A DNA stretch of 64,000 nt, from contig OZ242367.1 of NCBI GenBank assembly GCA_965209015.1, positions 682,001-746,000 of the forward strand, in the 5' to 3' direction. The DNA comes from Bin80 sp965209015. Its GTDB lineage: Bacteria; Bacteroidota; Rhodothermia; Rhodothermales; Bin80. A program made the position numbers and the translations under genes. The notes under the pieces are model-generated. The model did not search any database and was not told the origin of the DNA. It worked only from the letters and a program-made list of their open reading frames with translations. Within the stretch, counting starts at the first letter, position 1. Every line of letters begins with the position of its first letter. Below are positions 26,299-35,154 of this stretch, one piece after another.

Positions 26299-27336
26299 TT
26301 AAGGGTCAACACTGGCCTGTTGACGTCTACGCTCAGCGAGGTAACGTCGAAGGATTGCAGCGTCTCGGTTATGGTCTCGGAGGTTCACATTAAACGTATG
26401 ACCACCGGTGGGATTGGCTACAAAAAACATGTAGTCATGCTCTTCTGCTGCTGCAGTCGCTTTAAGAGATGAGAGTGAAGGATTCGTGATCGGTCCAGGA
26501 GGGAGTCCGAGATATAAGTAGGTATTGTAGGGGTGTCGGATCTGATAATCACGAAAGAAAAGACGCCGCATATTTCCTTCCAGCTCAATCAGTGCATATT
26601 GAACTGTCGGGTCAGCTTGCAACGGCCAACGTTTTCGGAGGCGATTTACATAAACCCCCGCAACTTTAGATTTTTCAGAATTTATATTCGTTTCCCATTC
26701 AACGATTGCGGCTAGGCTTACAACTTCGTCTCGCGTGAGATTCCGCTCTCTCGCTTTAGGAGCGAGTTCGCGCTCGTATAATGCGTCGAATTCTTCTTTC
26801 ACATGCCGAACAACATCCTCCGCTTTGGTCAGCCAGTAAAACTGGTACGTCTCAGGGAGCATATAGCTGAACAAGTGTAGCGTATCTGTATTAAGTGAGG
26901 TCGCCAGAGCAGTGTCTTGAAGTGCGGCAATAAAATCTTTTGATTCAAACGCCATGTTGGCAGAGGCAGTACGAGCGATCCGATCGCGTCGGGATCCGGC
27001 CGGAATTCTAAGAGATACTGGGGTTTGAAGTCCTTTTCGCAGGACTTGTAATAAGCTCACGTTCGATTGAGGAGAAGAGAAAAGGTAGTGACCTGCTTTC
27101 ACTTGATCCTTCCATCCCGTCGCATGAGCCACAAGTTGGAGAGTCCAGATATGCTTGATCAACTCCCGGCTTTCAAGTGAGTCGACAACATCGGAAAAAG
27201 TGCTTTCCCTTGGAAGATGGAGTGACCGATCATCATCAAGAGGTGCAGTATTTGGAAGCCATAGAATCCAGAAGGCGAACGCTCCGATTCCAATGAAAAG
27301 TACAGTTAAAGATGGGAGGACCAAGCGCTTCCCCAT
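26299..27336 (-). CDS. mltG: Endolytic transglycosylase MltG
   Basis: 345 residues. One N-terminal membrane helix (VLPSLTVLFIGIGAFAFWILWL), a LysM-like periplasmic region (FSDVVDSLESRELI...LKAGHYLFS-type pattern), then the YceG/MltG catalytic domain with AAIVEWETN (catalytic Glu213), VAGVYVNRLRKRWPLQADPTVQYAL, HPYNTYLYLGLPPGPITNPS and the closing YMFFVANPTGGHTFN. It cuts nascent glycan strands next to their membrane anchor and so sets glycan chain length. Its start is 2 bases downstream of the chorismate mutase stop, so the two are co-transcribed. Confidence 0.95.
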   Translation of the reverse strand: MGKRLVLPSLTVLFIGIGAFAFWILWLPNTAPLDDDRSLHLPRESTFSDVVDSLESRELIKHIWTLQLVAHATGWKDQVKAGHYLFSSPQSNVSLLQVLRKGLQTPVSLRIPAGSRRDRIARTASANMAFESKDFIAALQDTALATSLNTDTLHLFSYMLPETYQFYWLTKAEDVVRHVKEEFDALYERELAPKARERNLTRDEVVSLAAIVEWETNINSEKSKVAGVYVNRLRKRWPLQADPTVQYALIELEGNMRRLFFRDYQIRHPYNTYLYLGLPPGPITNPSLSSLKATAAAEEHDYMFFVANPTGGHTFNVNLRDHNRDAAILRRYLAERRRQQASVDP

Positions 27337-27338
27337 GA

Positions 27339-27653
27339 TTAAGGTGAATGTGACTGATATTTCTGTCGCTCAAGCGCACGGGTTTCGTCAATAATACGCT
27401 CAAAGAGTCTTCGTACAGCTTCGGGGGACAGAGGCCCTGGATTAGAGCGCATCACATTGCCGAGGATTTCTTTTTCTCGGAGAGGCATATATATCGGGAG
27501 TCCAAGTTGTTGCTTGATATGCCCAATTTGATTCGCCAGAGAAGAGCGCTTATTCAAAAGGGTTACCAGTAATTGATCTATCTCGTCAATTTGTACCCTG
27601 AGTGGCTCTATATCTTTTTCCGAAACTGCTTGCTGCGACGGTGCAGGCTTCAT
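27339..27653 (-). CDS. Chorismate mutase (AroQ type)
   Basis: 104 residues forming a single AroQ-type helical chorismate mutase domain: LRVQIDEIDQLLVTLLNKRSSLANQIGHIKQ (with the conserved Arg and IDxID/LLxxR pattern), then REKEILGNV and a last helix RRLFERIIDETRALE. It converts chorismate to prephenate for Phe/Tyr synthesis. It is free-standing, not fused to prephenate dehydratase or DAHP synthase, and it is paired with mltG rather than with aromatic genes. N-terminal ~15 residues are polar and probably disordered. Confidence 0.88.
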   Translation of the reverse strand: MKPAPSQQAVSEKDIEPLRVQIDEIDQLLVTLLNKRSSLANQIGHIKQQLGLPIYMPLREKEILGNVMRSNPGPLSPEAVRRLFERIIDETRALERQKYQSHSP

Positions 27654-27784
27654 AAGTGTAAGTAGTATGCGAGGATGATGCTCAATAAATACTTGAAAGG
27701 CATAAGTTGAACAAAAAAGAGATCCTTCGGTATTGACTTTCTGTTGCGTTTACCTTATCTTTCTGAACCAGAGACATGCCTTAG

Positions 27785-28312
27785 ATGATGTATAGGAATT
27801 TATCGATTATTGTACTTTTAGCGATACTGGTATCCCCTGTTGAGGCGCAATTACGGAACTCAGTTCCGAATGCGCTCCCACAAACTAGGCTTTATAGTTC
27901 ATCTAATCAAGTAAGTGCCCTTCTGAGTAAGATCTTTAACCCAAGTGTCTTCCAAATGAGCCATAGCTTTGAAATGTCGGCTGGATCTTTTGGTGGGAAT
28001 GGGTACTCAATGGGAATGTACACAAATACAATGGCATGGCAGTTCAGCCCCAAATTTGCTGCACGAATGGATGTTGCCGTTGCATATTCTCCCCAGAATC
28101 AGATTGCCAGAGAAGCAGGTTTTGGCCGACAGCATCCCCAGATTTTTCTGCGGAATGCTGAGATATCCTGGAAACCATCTAATCGGGTACAATTTCATTT
28201 TCAGGTTCGACAGAATCCCTACGGGTACCACGGGATGATGGGATATGGTCCCTATGGATACGGATATTATCGTCCGTATGCCAGACCTTTTGCAAGAGAC
28301 TACTGGTTTTAG
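27785..28312 (+). CDS. Secreted or outer-membrane protein with Gly/Tyr-rich tail, function unknown
   Basis: 175 residues. A clear signal peptide (NLSIIVLLAILVSPVEAQ) is followed by a region with alternating strands (FQMSHSFEMSAGSFGGNGYSMGMYTNTMAWQFSPKFAARMDVAVAY in two parts) resembling short beta-hairpins of outer-membrane proteins, and a tail rich in Gly, Tyr, Met and Pro (GYHGMMGYGPYGYGYY). Two ATGs (27785 and 27788) are adjacent. I do not recognise a named family. It begins a same-strand run with LytR_C, rsfS and a lipoprotein gene. Confidence 0.75.
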   Translation: MMYRNLSIIVLLAILVSPVEAQLRNSVPNALPQTRLYSSSNQVSALLSKIFNPSVFQMSHSFEMSAGSFGGNGYSMGMYTNTMAWQFSPKFAARMDVAVAYSPQNQIAREAGFGRQHPQIFLRNAEISWKPSNRVQFHFQVRQNPYGYHGMMGYGPYGYGYYRPYARPFARDYWF

Positions 28313-28333
28313 CTCTCCATTGTTGGAGCACTT

Positions 28334-28825
28334 ATGAACCGATTAAAGGTGTTTGGACTTGACGTTTTCGTGGCGTTGTTGGTCCTTGTGGTTGCAATTC
28401 TGGCTGTGTCCCTATTGGTAAATGTCCCCCTTGTGAAGGATGCAGTTTTTTCTGATCAGGTAGCCTCTTCCATAGAGACCGAGTACCCAAGGGCATCTGA
28501 AATTCATCAGGTAGAAGTTCGTAATGGGGTTGGAGTCAGTGGTATTGCAGAGCAAATGCGGTCTTACTTACGCTCTAAAGGGTATGATGTGGTTGGTGTA
28601 GGGAATCATGAAACCTTCACCGTAGAGCAGACCATGATCGTGGATCGTATTGGGAATTTTGCTATCGCCCAAGAGGTGGCTGCATCGTTAGGTCTACCGT
28701 CTGAGCGGATTCAGCAGGATCTTCGTAGCGAATTTCATCTTGATGTTTCGATCATTCTGGGCAAAGACTATGGAATCATCCCCCCGTTCCGAGGTCTTGA
28801 AGCTACCCCTCACACTCAAGAATAG
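28334..28825 (+). CDS. Membrane-anchored LytR C-terminal domain protein
   Basis: 163 residues: an N-terminal helix (DVFVALLVLVVAILAVSLLV) and a LytR_C domain (about 55-150) beginning VEVRNGVGVSGIAEQMRSYL and continuing to a VSIILGKDY end. In Gram-positive bacteria this domain is attached to LytR-CpsA-Psr ligases; here it stands alone without the catalytic LCP part, as commonly seen next to rsfS in Bacteroidota-like genomes. A periplasmic binding or scaffolding role is inferred. Its stop is directly followed by the rsfS start. Confidence 0.85.
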   Translation: MNRLKVFGLDVFVALLVLVVAILAVSLLVNVPLVKDAVFSDQVASSIETEYPRASEIHQVEVRNGVGVSGIAEQMRSYLRSKGYDVVGVGNHETFTVEQTMIVDRIGNFAIAQEVAASLGLPSERIQQDLRSEFHLDVSIILGKDYGIIPPFRGLEATPHTQE

Positions 28826-29263
28826 ATGGCCTTGATTGAGTCCTCACGCCCCTCAACTTCTTCATCCCCGAAGCAGATAGAAAATAATCCAGTCCCCGTA
28901 AAGCTTCGTGCCCGGGAAGCCTTGATCGCCGTACAGGAAAAGAAAGCTTCAGATCTGGTTATCATGGATATGCATGAAACCAGTGGACTTGCCGATTACT
29001 TTATTTTGTGTACGGGCACATCAGACATTCAAGTGAAGGCTATCGCTGAATCTGTGGAGAGACGACTCAAAGATGAATTTCGTGAAATTCCCTGGCACAT
29101 TGAGGGAGCAGAACATCGCCAGTGGATATTGCTGGATTATGTAGACTTAGTTGTTCATATATTTTCGCCTGAACGGCGAACCTTCTATGATCTGGAGAGG
29201 TTGTGGAGTGATGCTCCGATGGAGCAGGTGAGTAATGATCCAGTGCGTATGCTAAGCACATGA
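28826..29263 (+). CDS. rsfS: Ribosome silencing factor RsfS
   Basis: 145 residues. After a ~25-residue polar N-terminal extension, the RsfS/Iojap core is clear: AVQEKKASDLVIMDMHETSG, LADYFILCTGTSDIQVKAIAE, IPWHIEGAEHRQWILLDYVDLVVHIFSPE and the closing YDLERLWSDAP. RsfS binds ribosomal protein L14 and blocks joining of the subunits when nutrients are scarce. The ATG at 28826 follows immediately after the stop of the LytR_C gene, and its own stop overlaps the next start by 4 bases. Confidence 0.95.
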   Translation: MALIESSRPSTSSSPKQIENNPVPVKLRAREALIAVQEKKASDLVIMDMHETSGLADYFILCTGTSDIQVKAIAESVERRLKDEFREIPWHIEGAEHRQWILLDYVDLVVHIFSPERRTFYDLERLWSDAPMEQVSNDPVRMLST

Positions 29264-29766
29264 GATCAAATTATTCCACCATTCTTGTGGCTATGCTTGG
29301 CTTCATGATCGCATGCAGTGGTCCCGGCTCAGAGATTCCTGCGGATCCAGATATGCGGTTTGGACATCGCTTTGAGGGCCTCCCACCGGATGGGTATGGA
29401 CCCATCACCATCCAGATACCTGAAGAGAAATCAAGATTTGACTATTTCCCTGCAACATTTAATCATGTGATTATTCGGCCTGATATCGTTGACGATGAAC
29501 AAGATACCGTTGCAGTTGAGATTTTAGTCAAGGGGAGCTTACCTAACGCATGTATGGAATTGCATGCATTTGACCAAAAACGGACGGGAAATATCATCAC
29601 AGCTACGTTACAGATGCGACGTCCTCATGCCCAAATATGTGCTTCAGTGCGTCGTCCCTACAGGCTCTACCTGATGTTAGAGGGAGGATTTGCACCGGGA
29701 CACTATACGCTCAAACTCAATCGTGAAGTCGTTCCTTTTATGGTTCGTAAATTTGATACGGGATAA
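29260..29766 (+). CDS. Putative lipoprotein, function unknown
   Basis: 168 residues. The N-terminus has a lipoprotein signal: hydrophobic stretch then GFMIACSG, with the lipidated cysteine about residue 19. The rest is a beta-rich sequence with no family I recognise; it contains two other cysteines (NACMELHAF and AQICASVRR) that could form a disulfide. The ATG overlaps the rsfS stop (ATGA), so it belongs to the same operon. Orientation and signal suggest attachment to the inner leaflet of the outer membrane. Confidence 0.75.
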   Translation: MRSNYSTILVAMLGFMIACSGPGSEIPADPDMRFGHRFEGLPPDGYGPITIQIPEEKSRFDYFPATFNHVIIRPDIVDDEQDTVAVEILVKGSLPNACMELHAFDQKRTGNIITATLQMRRPHAQICASVRRPYRLYLMLEGGFAPGHYTLKLNREVVPFMVRKFDTG

Positions 29767-30385
29767 GGTGAAGAAGTTTGAATGTTGACCAATTTCGAGT
29801 TATCCCTGATACACTTGCACACATCACAGTGTAATTCGTTGAAACCGTTGGGTGTGGATAGTAAATTGATATAGAATGGTCTTGTGGGCGGTGTAAGGAT
29901 ACAATTTCGTTGCATGCTTTCATGCTCCGGTATGTTGTCACTCTTCGATCGCAGAGGCAGGGTAGCTAATTCTCTAGATCGCATAGATCTACTTCAACTC
30001 AATGGATACACATCTCGCGTTTTCCTGTTTCGAGATCATGAATCAGATTCAAGCTCTTGGACACCTTGGGTAAAAATGGATATACCTCCTGATCCAGCTG
30101 TAGCAGGCCGGTTTTAAGTATCCATGTCGTAATCCGTTTAACTTAGCAGATATGTGTTTGTAGAGTTACCAGCTTAATGAGTTCTTTGGGGTCTGGCGCA
30201 ACGCTTAAGGAGGCTTCTTTGAAGCTAAATATAGGACGGAAGAGTGTTGCTGGGAGTGATGAGATATCAGACCTCTTTCAAATGGAACATACCCTAAGTG
30301 AACCATTATTAACTTTGGTTATTACAAAAAAATTACGTTATTTGTGTGTTATACTTATCCTCCCACTCCACAAGCTATCATACTT
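29767..30385. other. Intergenic region before the Vps10-like gene
   Basis: 619 bases with only short, overlapping, implausible frames. A possible -10 hexamer TATACT at 30350-30355 precedes the downstream gene, but no good -35 is paired with it. The last part is AT-rich, as expected of a promoter region. Confidence 0.35.
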
Positions 30386-33300
30386 ATGGCAACCTATCAA
30401 CGCCAAGCAACTTTCACCCGAGACATTTCATTTCTAAGTCTTGGGAGCCTATTCCTGATCTCAACCGTGATCACTATCATGTTTCTGGTTCCTGAATCTT
30501 CCCCCTTGGAACCTAATCAACGGTCTATGAAGTCACAACATCTCGAGGATTCTTTTGGGTTTCCAGATAAATTTGCAGAATATTTTGCATCAGCGCAAGG
30601 CCTTAACGCTGGCTATCCTCCCTATCCGCAAGGTCACAAATGGCAGGAGTTTCAAAATGCATTATGGGAAAATGCAAAGCGCGGTACAAATTCGGCTACA
30701 CTAGATTGGATAGAACGTGGTCCGGGTCGTATTGGTGGAAGGACCCGTGCCGTCTTGGTAGATCCGTCGGACCCAATGGCGAATACATGGTATGTCGCCT
30801 CTGTGGGAGGAGGTGTATGGCGCGGGCATCGTTTCATTGATGACTTCGGGCAAGAGCAGGTTGAATGGACTCCACTCACAGATGATTTGCCCAGTCTTGC
30901 TGCGACGACGCTAGATATATCTCGCAACAACCCGAATGTTATGTATCTGGGGACCGGTGAGGGATTCTTCAATGTTGATGCCGCTGCTGGAGTTGGAATG
31001 TTTAAGTCTACGGATAAGGGTGAGTCTTGGATACATCTTTCTGCTACAACGTTAAGTGGAGAATCGGACTGGCGCTACGTCAATCGCTTGGTGGTGCATC
31101 CTGATAATCCCGACCTTGTCGTTGTCGCAACAAACACTGGAATTTTTCGAACAGAGAATGGTGGACAGTCATTTTCCAAAGTATATACTACTGATCGTCG
31201 CGTTCAGGATTTACGGGCGAATCCAGATAATTTTAATATTCAGTTTGCCACAGTGCATGGAACCGCGATTCTACGCTCTGTGGATGGAGGGAAGACTTGG
31301 GAAGAATCTTTAGCAGCTTTTCCGTATTCACCTGAGCGCATCGAAATCGCTATTTCTTCTTCAGATCCAAATGTGATTTGGGCTTCTGCCGAAGGTTCAG
31401 GTGACCGATCAACAACATCGAGGCGTGGAGGAGAAGTACCTGTATCCGATTTTTATCGCTCCATAGATGGGGGAGAATCATGGAGGTTTATTGATTTTTC
31501 TGATGAAGTACCGGGTGCCTTAACAGGTTTCTTAGAAGGCCAAGGGTGGTATGACAATATGATTCTCGTTCACCCATTCTCTCCAGATACAGCTTATCTT
31601 GGTGGTGTAGACCGTTACAGGGTCTGGGTAGATGGGAGTAGCGATCCAACCTCTATTACGATAGGGAATATAAACAGGTTTAATAATGCGGCCAGCTTTA
31701 TAGATTTTATCAATTTTGGAGCGAATGCAGTTGATGGGACGATTTCTTTGGGGTACCTGAGCAGCGATCCTGAGGATGATGTGCATGACATTGAACTCTC
31801 TGACATGACCTCCGTAGAGGTTCGGTTCGGCCCAGGGCTCACTCAAAATGCCCACCGATTCACGGTTCCCCGGAATGCAGGAACAACCGGTGATGGAGGG
31901 CCCGGGGTTACCTTCCCAGAATACATCTACGAAGATTACGTTGAGGTTCCATTTCAGGTCTGGGATACCGATAATAATCGTCAATTAATGGTCTCCTTCC
32001 GCGATCAAGCACGTGACGGTGAATATACTCTCATCCCTCGCAATACTGAAGGGAGTGCAATTAACCATAGTCGCGAATATATATTTGTCTCAAAATATGA
32101 TTATGCAGAATCTCCAAGGCTAGATCTAGCACAAAATGGAGGATTCAGAAAAGGTCTGATGTATTTTATGTGGCCAATTTTGCTTGAAGATGAGGAAGCC
32201 CCTGACTGGAACCCGAATTCTCCTCCCCCTGGGAAAATAGACATTGACTTTAAAGAACTGGATGTCTTAGCTGAAGAGTCCTTCATAGAATTGTGGGAGA
32301 ATGACATTGTCCATGTTGATCACCATGCAATGGTCGCTGTACCTATTGATGCAAGTACAAATGAGTTTTATCTCTTGAATGGGAATGATGGTGGGGTGGC
32401 CTATTCCCGGGATGGTGGAGAGAACTGGATTGAAGGAGACGCCTCGCCGGGCTACAATACGTCTCAATTTTATGATGCAACCAAACGCGAAGGCTTCCCC
32501 ATGTATATCGGAGGCATGCAAGACAATGGTACTTGGGCCTCATATAATATGGCAAACAGCAGACGCGGTTGGAGGAACATACTGAGCGGTGACGGGTTCG
32601 ATGTTGTCTGGAAAGGTGCTGATTCACTCATGGTTTCAGCCCAATCTAATATTATTCAGCGGTCATTCAGTGGAGGAAGCAATGGCATAGCACCCGCCGG
32701 AAATATAGGTGACTGGGACGGTCAATTCATTACCTCTCTCGGGTGGACACCTGAATCCGGTGATGCGGTCTACTCTATTTCACCCTCCGGAGGTCCCTTG
32801 CGTACGCTTGATTTTGGAGGAACATGGGAGGCCTTACATCCAAGTTGGGATCCGCCCATTTTTAGCACGAGCGGAAAGGTCCGCGTCTCTTTGGCAGATC
32901 CTACCGTCGTTTGGGCAGGTTATTATTTGCGTCCCCCAGCAAGTTCATCTGGCGGAAGGCTTCATGTTATTGAGAATGCCATGTCTCCACGGGAGACCAT
33001 AAATAATTCACCTATCATTCGTCGTGCCAATGCACCGGACTTTGCACCCAGTGCGACCATCACTGGTTTAGCAACGCATCCCTTTTCTCGAGGTACCGCT
33101 TATGTCACTTTTTCAGTCTGGTGTGAACCCAAACTATTACGGACAGAAGATATGGGCAGGACCTGGGTGGATCTGTCTGGGTTTGTGGATAGCGATAACT
33201 GCGAAAGTACCAATGGATTTCCAGATGCTCAGGTGTGGGATGTTGAAGTATTTCCTGAGTTGCCGAGAATCATCTGGGCTGGAACTGATATAGGAATCTT

Positions 33301-33748
33301 TGAATCGCTTGATCATGGACAAACATGGGCCTATGCAGACAATGGATTGCCCGCCGTGAGCGTGTGGCGGATTCGGATTGTTGATGGGGATGTGGTCGTA
33401 GCAACTCACGGGCGTGGAGTCTGGTCGCTAGACCTGGATCAGGTATTGACTGCTTATAATCAGGATGTATCTGAGGTACCCGATGCATTTGAACTTCACG
33501 GAAATTATCCGAACCCCTTTAATCCATCCACGAATATTTCCTTTAAAGTTGCAACGAATAGTCACATTCGTGTAACGGTGTTTGATCTTTTGGGGCGGAA
33601 AGTGGCTACACTTACGGACCAGCCCTATGCAACGGGCACTCACCAAATTCAATGGGATGCATCTGGGGTGAGCAGTGGACAATACATCTATCGGATGGAG
33701 GCCGATGGGAAGATGATTGGAGTAAAGTCAATGGTCTTGATCAAGTAG
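30386..33748 (+). CDS. Large exported Asp-box (Vps10/sortilin-like) beta-propeller protein with T9SS sorting domain
   Basis: 1120 residues from the ATG at 30386; an upstream in-frame ATG at 30344 lacks a signal-like start. The N-terminus has one hydrophobic segment (FLSLGSLFLISTVITIMFLV) as signal peptide or anchor. At least eight Asp-box turns are visible, e.g. STDKGESW, RTENGGQSF, RSVDGGKTW, RSIDGGESW, SRDGGENW, RTEDMGRTW and SLDHGQTW, typical of sialidase/Vps10-type propellers. A ~200-residue insertion around 430-640 lacks them. The last ~85 residues are a T9SS type A domain (HGNYPNPFNPSTNISF, VFDLLGRKVATL, closing KSMVLIK). Predicted surface or secreted protein; ligand unknown, no hydrolase residues identified. 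Confidence 0.88.
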   Translation: MATYQRQATFTRDISFLSLGSLFLISTVITIMFLVPESSPLEPNQRSMKSQHLEDSFGFPDKFAEYFASAQGLNAGYPPYPQGHKWQEFQNALWENAKRGTNSATLDWIERGPGRIGGRTRAVLVDPSDPMANTWYVASVGGGVWRGHRFIDDFGQEQVEWTPLTDDLPSLAATTLDISRNNPNVMYLGTGEGFFNVDAAAGVGMFKSTDKGESWIHLSATTLSGESDWRYVNRLVVHPDNPDLVVVATNTGIFRTENGGQSFSKVYTTDRRVQDLRANPDNFNIQFATVHGTAILRSVDGGKTWEESLAAFPYSPERIEIAISSSDPNVIWASAEGSGDRSTTSRRGGEVPVSDFYRSIDGGESWRFIDFSDEVPGALTGFLEGQGWYDNMILVHPFSPDTAYLGGVDRYRVWVDGSSDPTSITIGNINRFNNAASFIDFINFGANAVDGTISLGYLSSDPEDDVHDIELSDMTSVEVRFGPGLTQNAHRFTVPRNAGTTGDGGPGVTFPEYIYEDYVEVPFQVWDTDNNRQLMVSFRDQARDGEYTLIPRNTEGSAINHSREYIFVSKYDYAESPRLDLAQNGGFRKGLMYFMWPILLEDEEAPDWNPNSPPPGKIDIDFKELDVLAEESFIELWENDIVHVDHHAMVAVPIDASTNEFYLLNGNDGGVAYSRDGGENWIEGDASPGYNTSQFYDATKREGFPMYIGGMQDNGTWASYNMANSRRGWRNILSGDGFDVVWKGADSLMVSAQSNIIQRSFSGGSNGIAPAGNIGDWDGQFITSLGWTPESGDAVYSISPSGGPLRTLDFGGTWEALHPSWDPPIFSTSGKVRVSLADPTVVWAGYYLRPPASSSGGRLHVIENAMSPRETINNSPIIRRANAPDFAPSATITGLATHPFSRGTAYVTFSVWCEPKLLRTEDMGRTWVDLSGFVDSDNCESTNGFPDAQVWDVEVFPELPRIIWAGTDIGIFESLDHGQTWAYADNGLPAVSVWRIRIVDGDVVVATHGRGVWSLDLDQVLTAYNQDVSEVPDAFELHGNYPNPFNPSTNISFKVATNSHIRVTVFDLLGRKVATLTDQPYATGTHQIQWDASGVSSGQYIYRMEADGKMIGVKSMVLIK

Positions 33749-33813
33749 GGGCTCAGGAGATTGGGACTGCCTCAGGACTAGTTCCAGATAATTCCCGGAA
33801 AATAATCAGCTTT

Positions 33814-33856
33814 ACAAACGAACTGTCGGTGGCTCTTCTACCGACAGTTCGTTTGT
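33814..33856. terminator. Perfect 17-bp hairpin, likely bidirectional terminator
   Basis: ACAAACGAACTGTCGGT (33814-33830) is exactly complementary to ACCGACAGTTCGTTTGT (33840-33856), with loop GGCTCTTCT. It lies 65 bases after the stop of the Vps10-like gene and before the convergent hypothetical gene. T-rich ends (TTTGTTTG on the plus strand) are only modest, but its place between converging genes fits transcription termination. Confidence 0.65.
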
Positions 33857-34033
33857 TTGGGCATTGATCTTGTTGTCGGTTCAGTTAATCTAGCGGCTTT
33901 ATCTCCTTCCCAAAAAGAACCTTTTACCCTCAGTGCATTAAGGTGAGGAGAGGATCAGGGCTGGAAGATGGACAACCTTGATGATCCAGGAGATACGGAA
34001 CATAGAGAGTGCAAAGACCGGACAAAGGTCAAT

Positions 34034-34381
34034 TTATATTTCTCCATCATCAGTGAAGAGTCCGAGTTGTGGGTGAAGGCGTTCTTTTTTGGCTAATTCT
34101 ACAATGGATTTACACAACTCGGAAAGAGTGGAATACCGTTCAATATCCTCAATTACCGTTGGGATGATTAAACCGTCGGGCTCTTCCTCCCATTGAAAAA
34201 CTTTGTAGAGCACAAAGGATGAATCAGACACACTCGGACAGGCATGGTACATGTTTGACCGGGATTCAGGGTCATACAGGGTCACCTCTGCATATTCTGC
34301 TTCTTCAGTTGGAGCATTCTCGTACCATTGTTCAAGCAACGCCAATACGAATGAATCTGGTAAGGAAAGATGTTCCGACAT
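34034..34381 (-). CDS. Hypothetical protein
   Basis: 115 residues, acidic, no signal peptide or membrane span. It begins MSEHLSLPDSFVLALLEQWYENAP and ends with a helical stretch LSELCKSIVELAKKERLHPQLGLF. No family recognised. It is on the same strand as lipB and sprA, 31 bases after the lipB stop, so it may be the last gene of that operon. Composition and length are those of a real soluble protein, though the function is open. Confidence 0.6.
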   Translation of the reverse strand: MSEHLSLPDSFVLALLEQWYENAPTEEAEYAEVTLYDPESRSNMYHACPSVSDSSFVLYKVFQWEEEPDGLIIPTVIEDIERYSTLSELCKSIVELAKKERLHPQLGLFTDDGEI

Positions 34382-34412
34382 AGACTGTATGATGAATATG
34401 GGATGCGTCTAA

Positions 34413-35153
34413 CTATGAGGACAGGGCCTGTTCAAGATTTTTCTGGTCGGTCAGATCTTCAAGGAATGAGTACGCCTCAGCGTCATGAACGATCTGTGAT
34501 TTTGCACCGAATATCTTATCAAAATAATATACCACCACATCGGATACGACACTAATGTCACAGGGCTTGTTTATTTCTTTTTCGATAGAAGTCACCTCGC
34601 GGTCAGAAATTCCACAAGGTGTGATTTTCCTAAAGTAATCCAGATCAGGGTTCACATTCAAGGCTAGGCCATGGGTGGTCACCCAACGGCTGGCATGGAT
34701 CCCAAAGGCACAAACTTTTCGTTCAAATCCTTCGGGGCCAACCCATACACCTGTTCGTCCAGATACACGAAACCCTGATAGATTATACTCGCCAAGAGTA
34801 TGGATAATAATCTCCTCCAGATCACGCATGAACCGGTGTAAATCACGATAAAACCTATCAAGATCTAATAAAAAGTATACGACCAGTTGGCCAGGGCCAT
34901 GATAGGTTACATCTCCCCCACGATCAATATGTACGACCTCAGCATCTTCTAGAGTGAGCAAATGGCGGTTGTCTCCACTTTTCCCCATAGTGAAAACATG
35001 TGGATGTTCAAGTAGGAGAAGTACATGAGGTAGATGCTGATTACTTTTCTTTGCCTGAATGAGGCGATCTTTGACGGCTTCCTGAAGTGCCCAAGTGGGA
35101 CGGTATGCTACCCGCCCTAAATGGCAGACAATGACGGGTTCTGAGTGTAACAC
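34413..35153 (-). CDS. lipB: Octanoyltransferase LipB
   Basis: 246 residues. It transfers octanoate from acyl carrier protein to the lipoyl domains of 2-oxoacid dehydrogenases and the glycine cleavage H protein. Conserved blocks: DRGGDVTYHGPGQLVVY (79-93 region), KVCAFGIHASRWVTTHGLALNV with the catalytic Lys146, and FRKITPCGI with the acyl-carrying Cys180. A ~45-residue C-terminal tail after the core is slightly longer than usual. It starts 1 base after the sprA stop, so sprA-lipB are probably co-transcribed. lipA is not in the window. Confidence 0.95.
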   Translation of the reverse strand: MLHSEPVIVCHLGRVAYRPTWALQEAVKDRLIQAKKSNQHLPHVLLLLEHPHVFTMGKSGDNRHLLTLEDAEVVHIDRGGDVTYHGPGQLVVYFLLDLDRFYRDLHRFMRDLEEIIIHTLGEYNLSGFRVSGRTGVWVGPEGFERKVCAFGIHASRWVTTHGLALNVNPDLDYFRKITPCGISDREVTSIEKEINKPCDISVVSDVVVYYFDKIFGAKSQIVHDAEAYSFLEDLTDQKNLEQALSS

Positions 35154-35154
35154 G

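Noticed and set aside
29884..30117. 77-residue frame between the lipoprotein and Vps10-like genes
   Set aside because: No start signal, no recognisable fold; likely chance.
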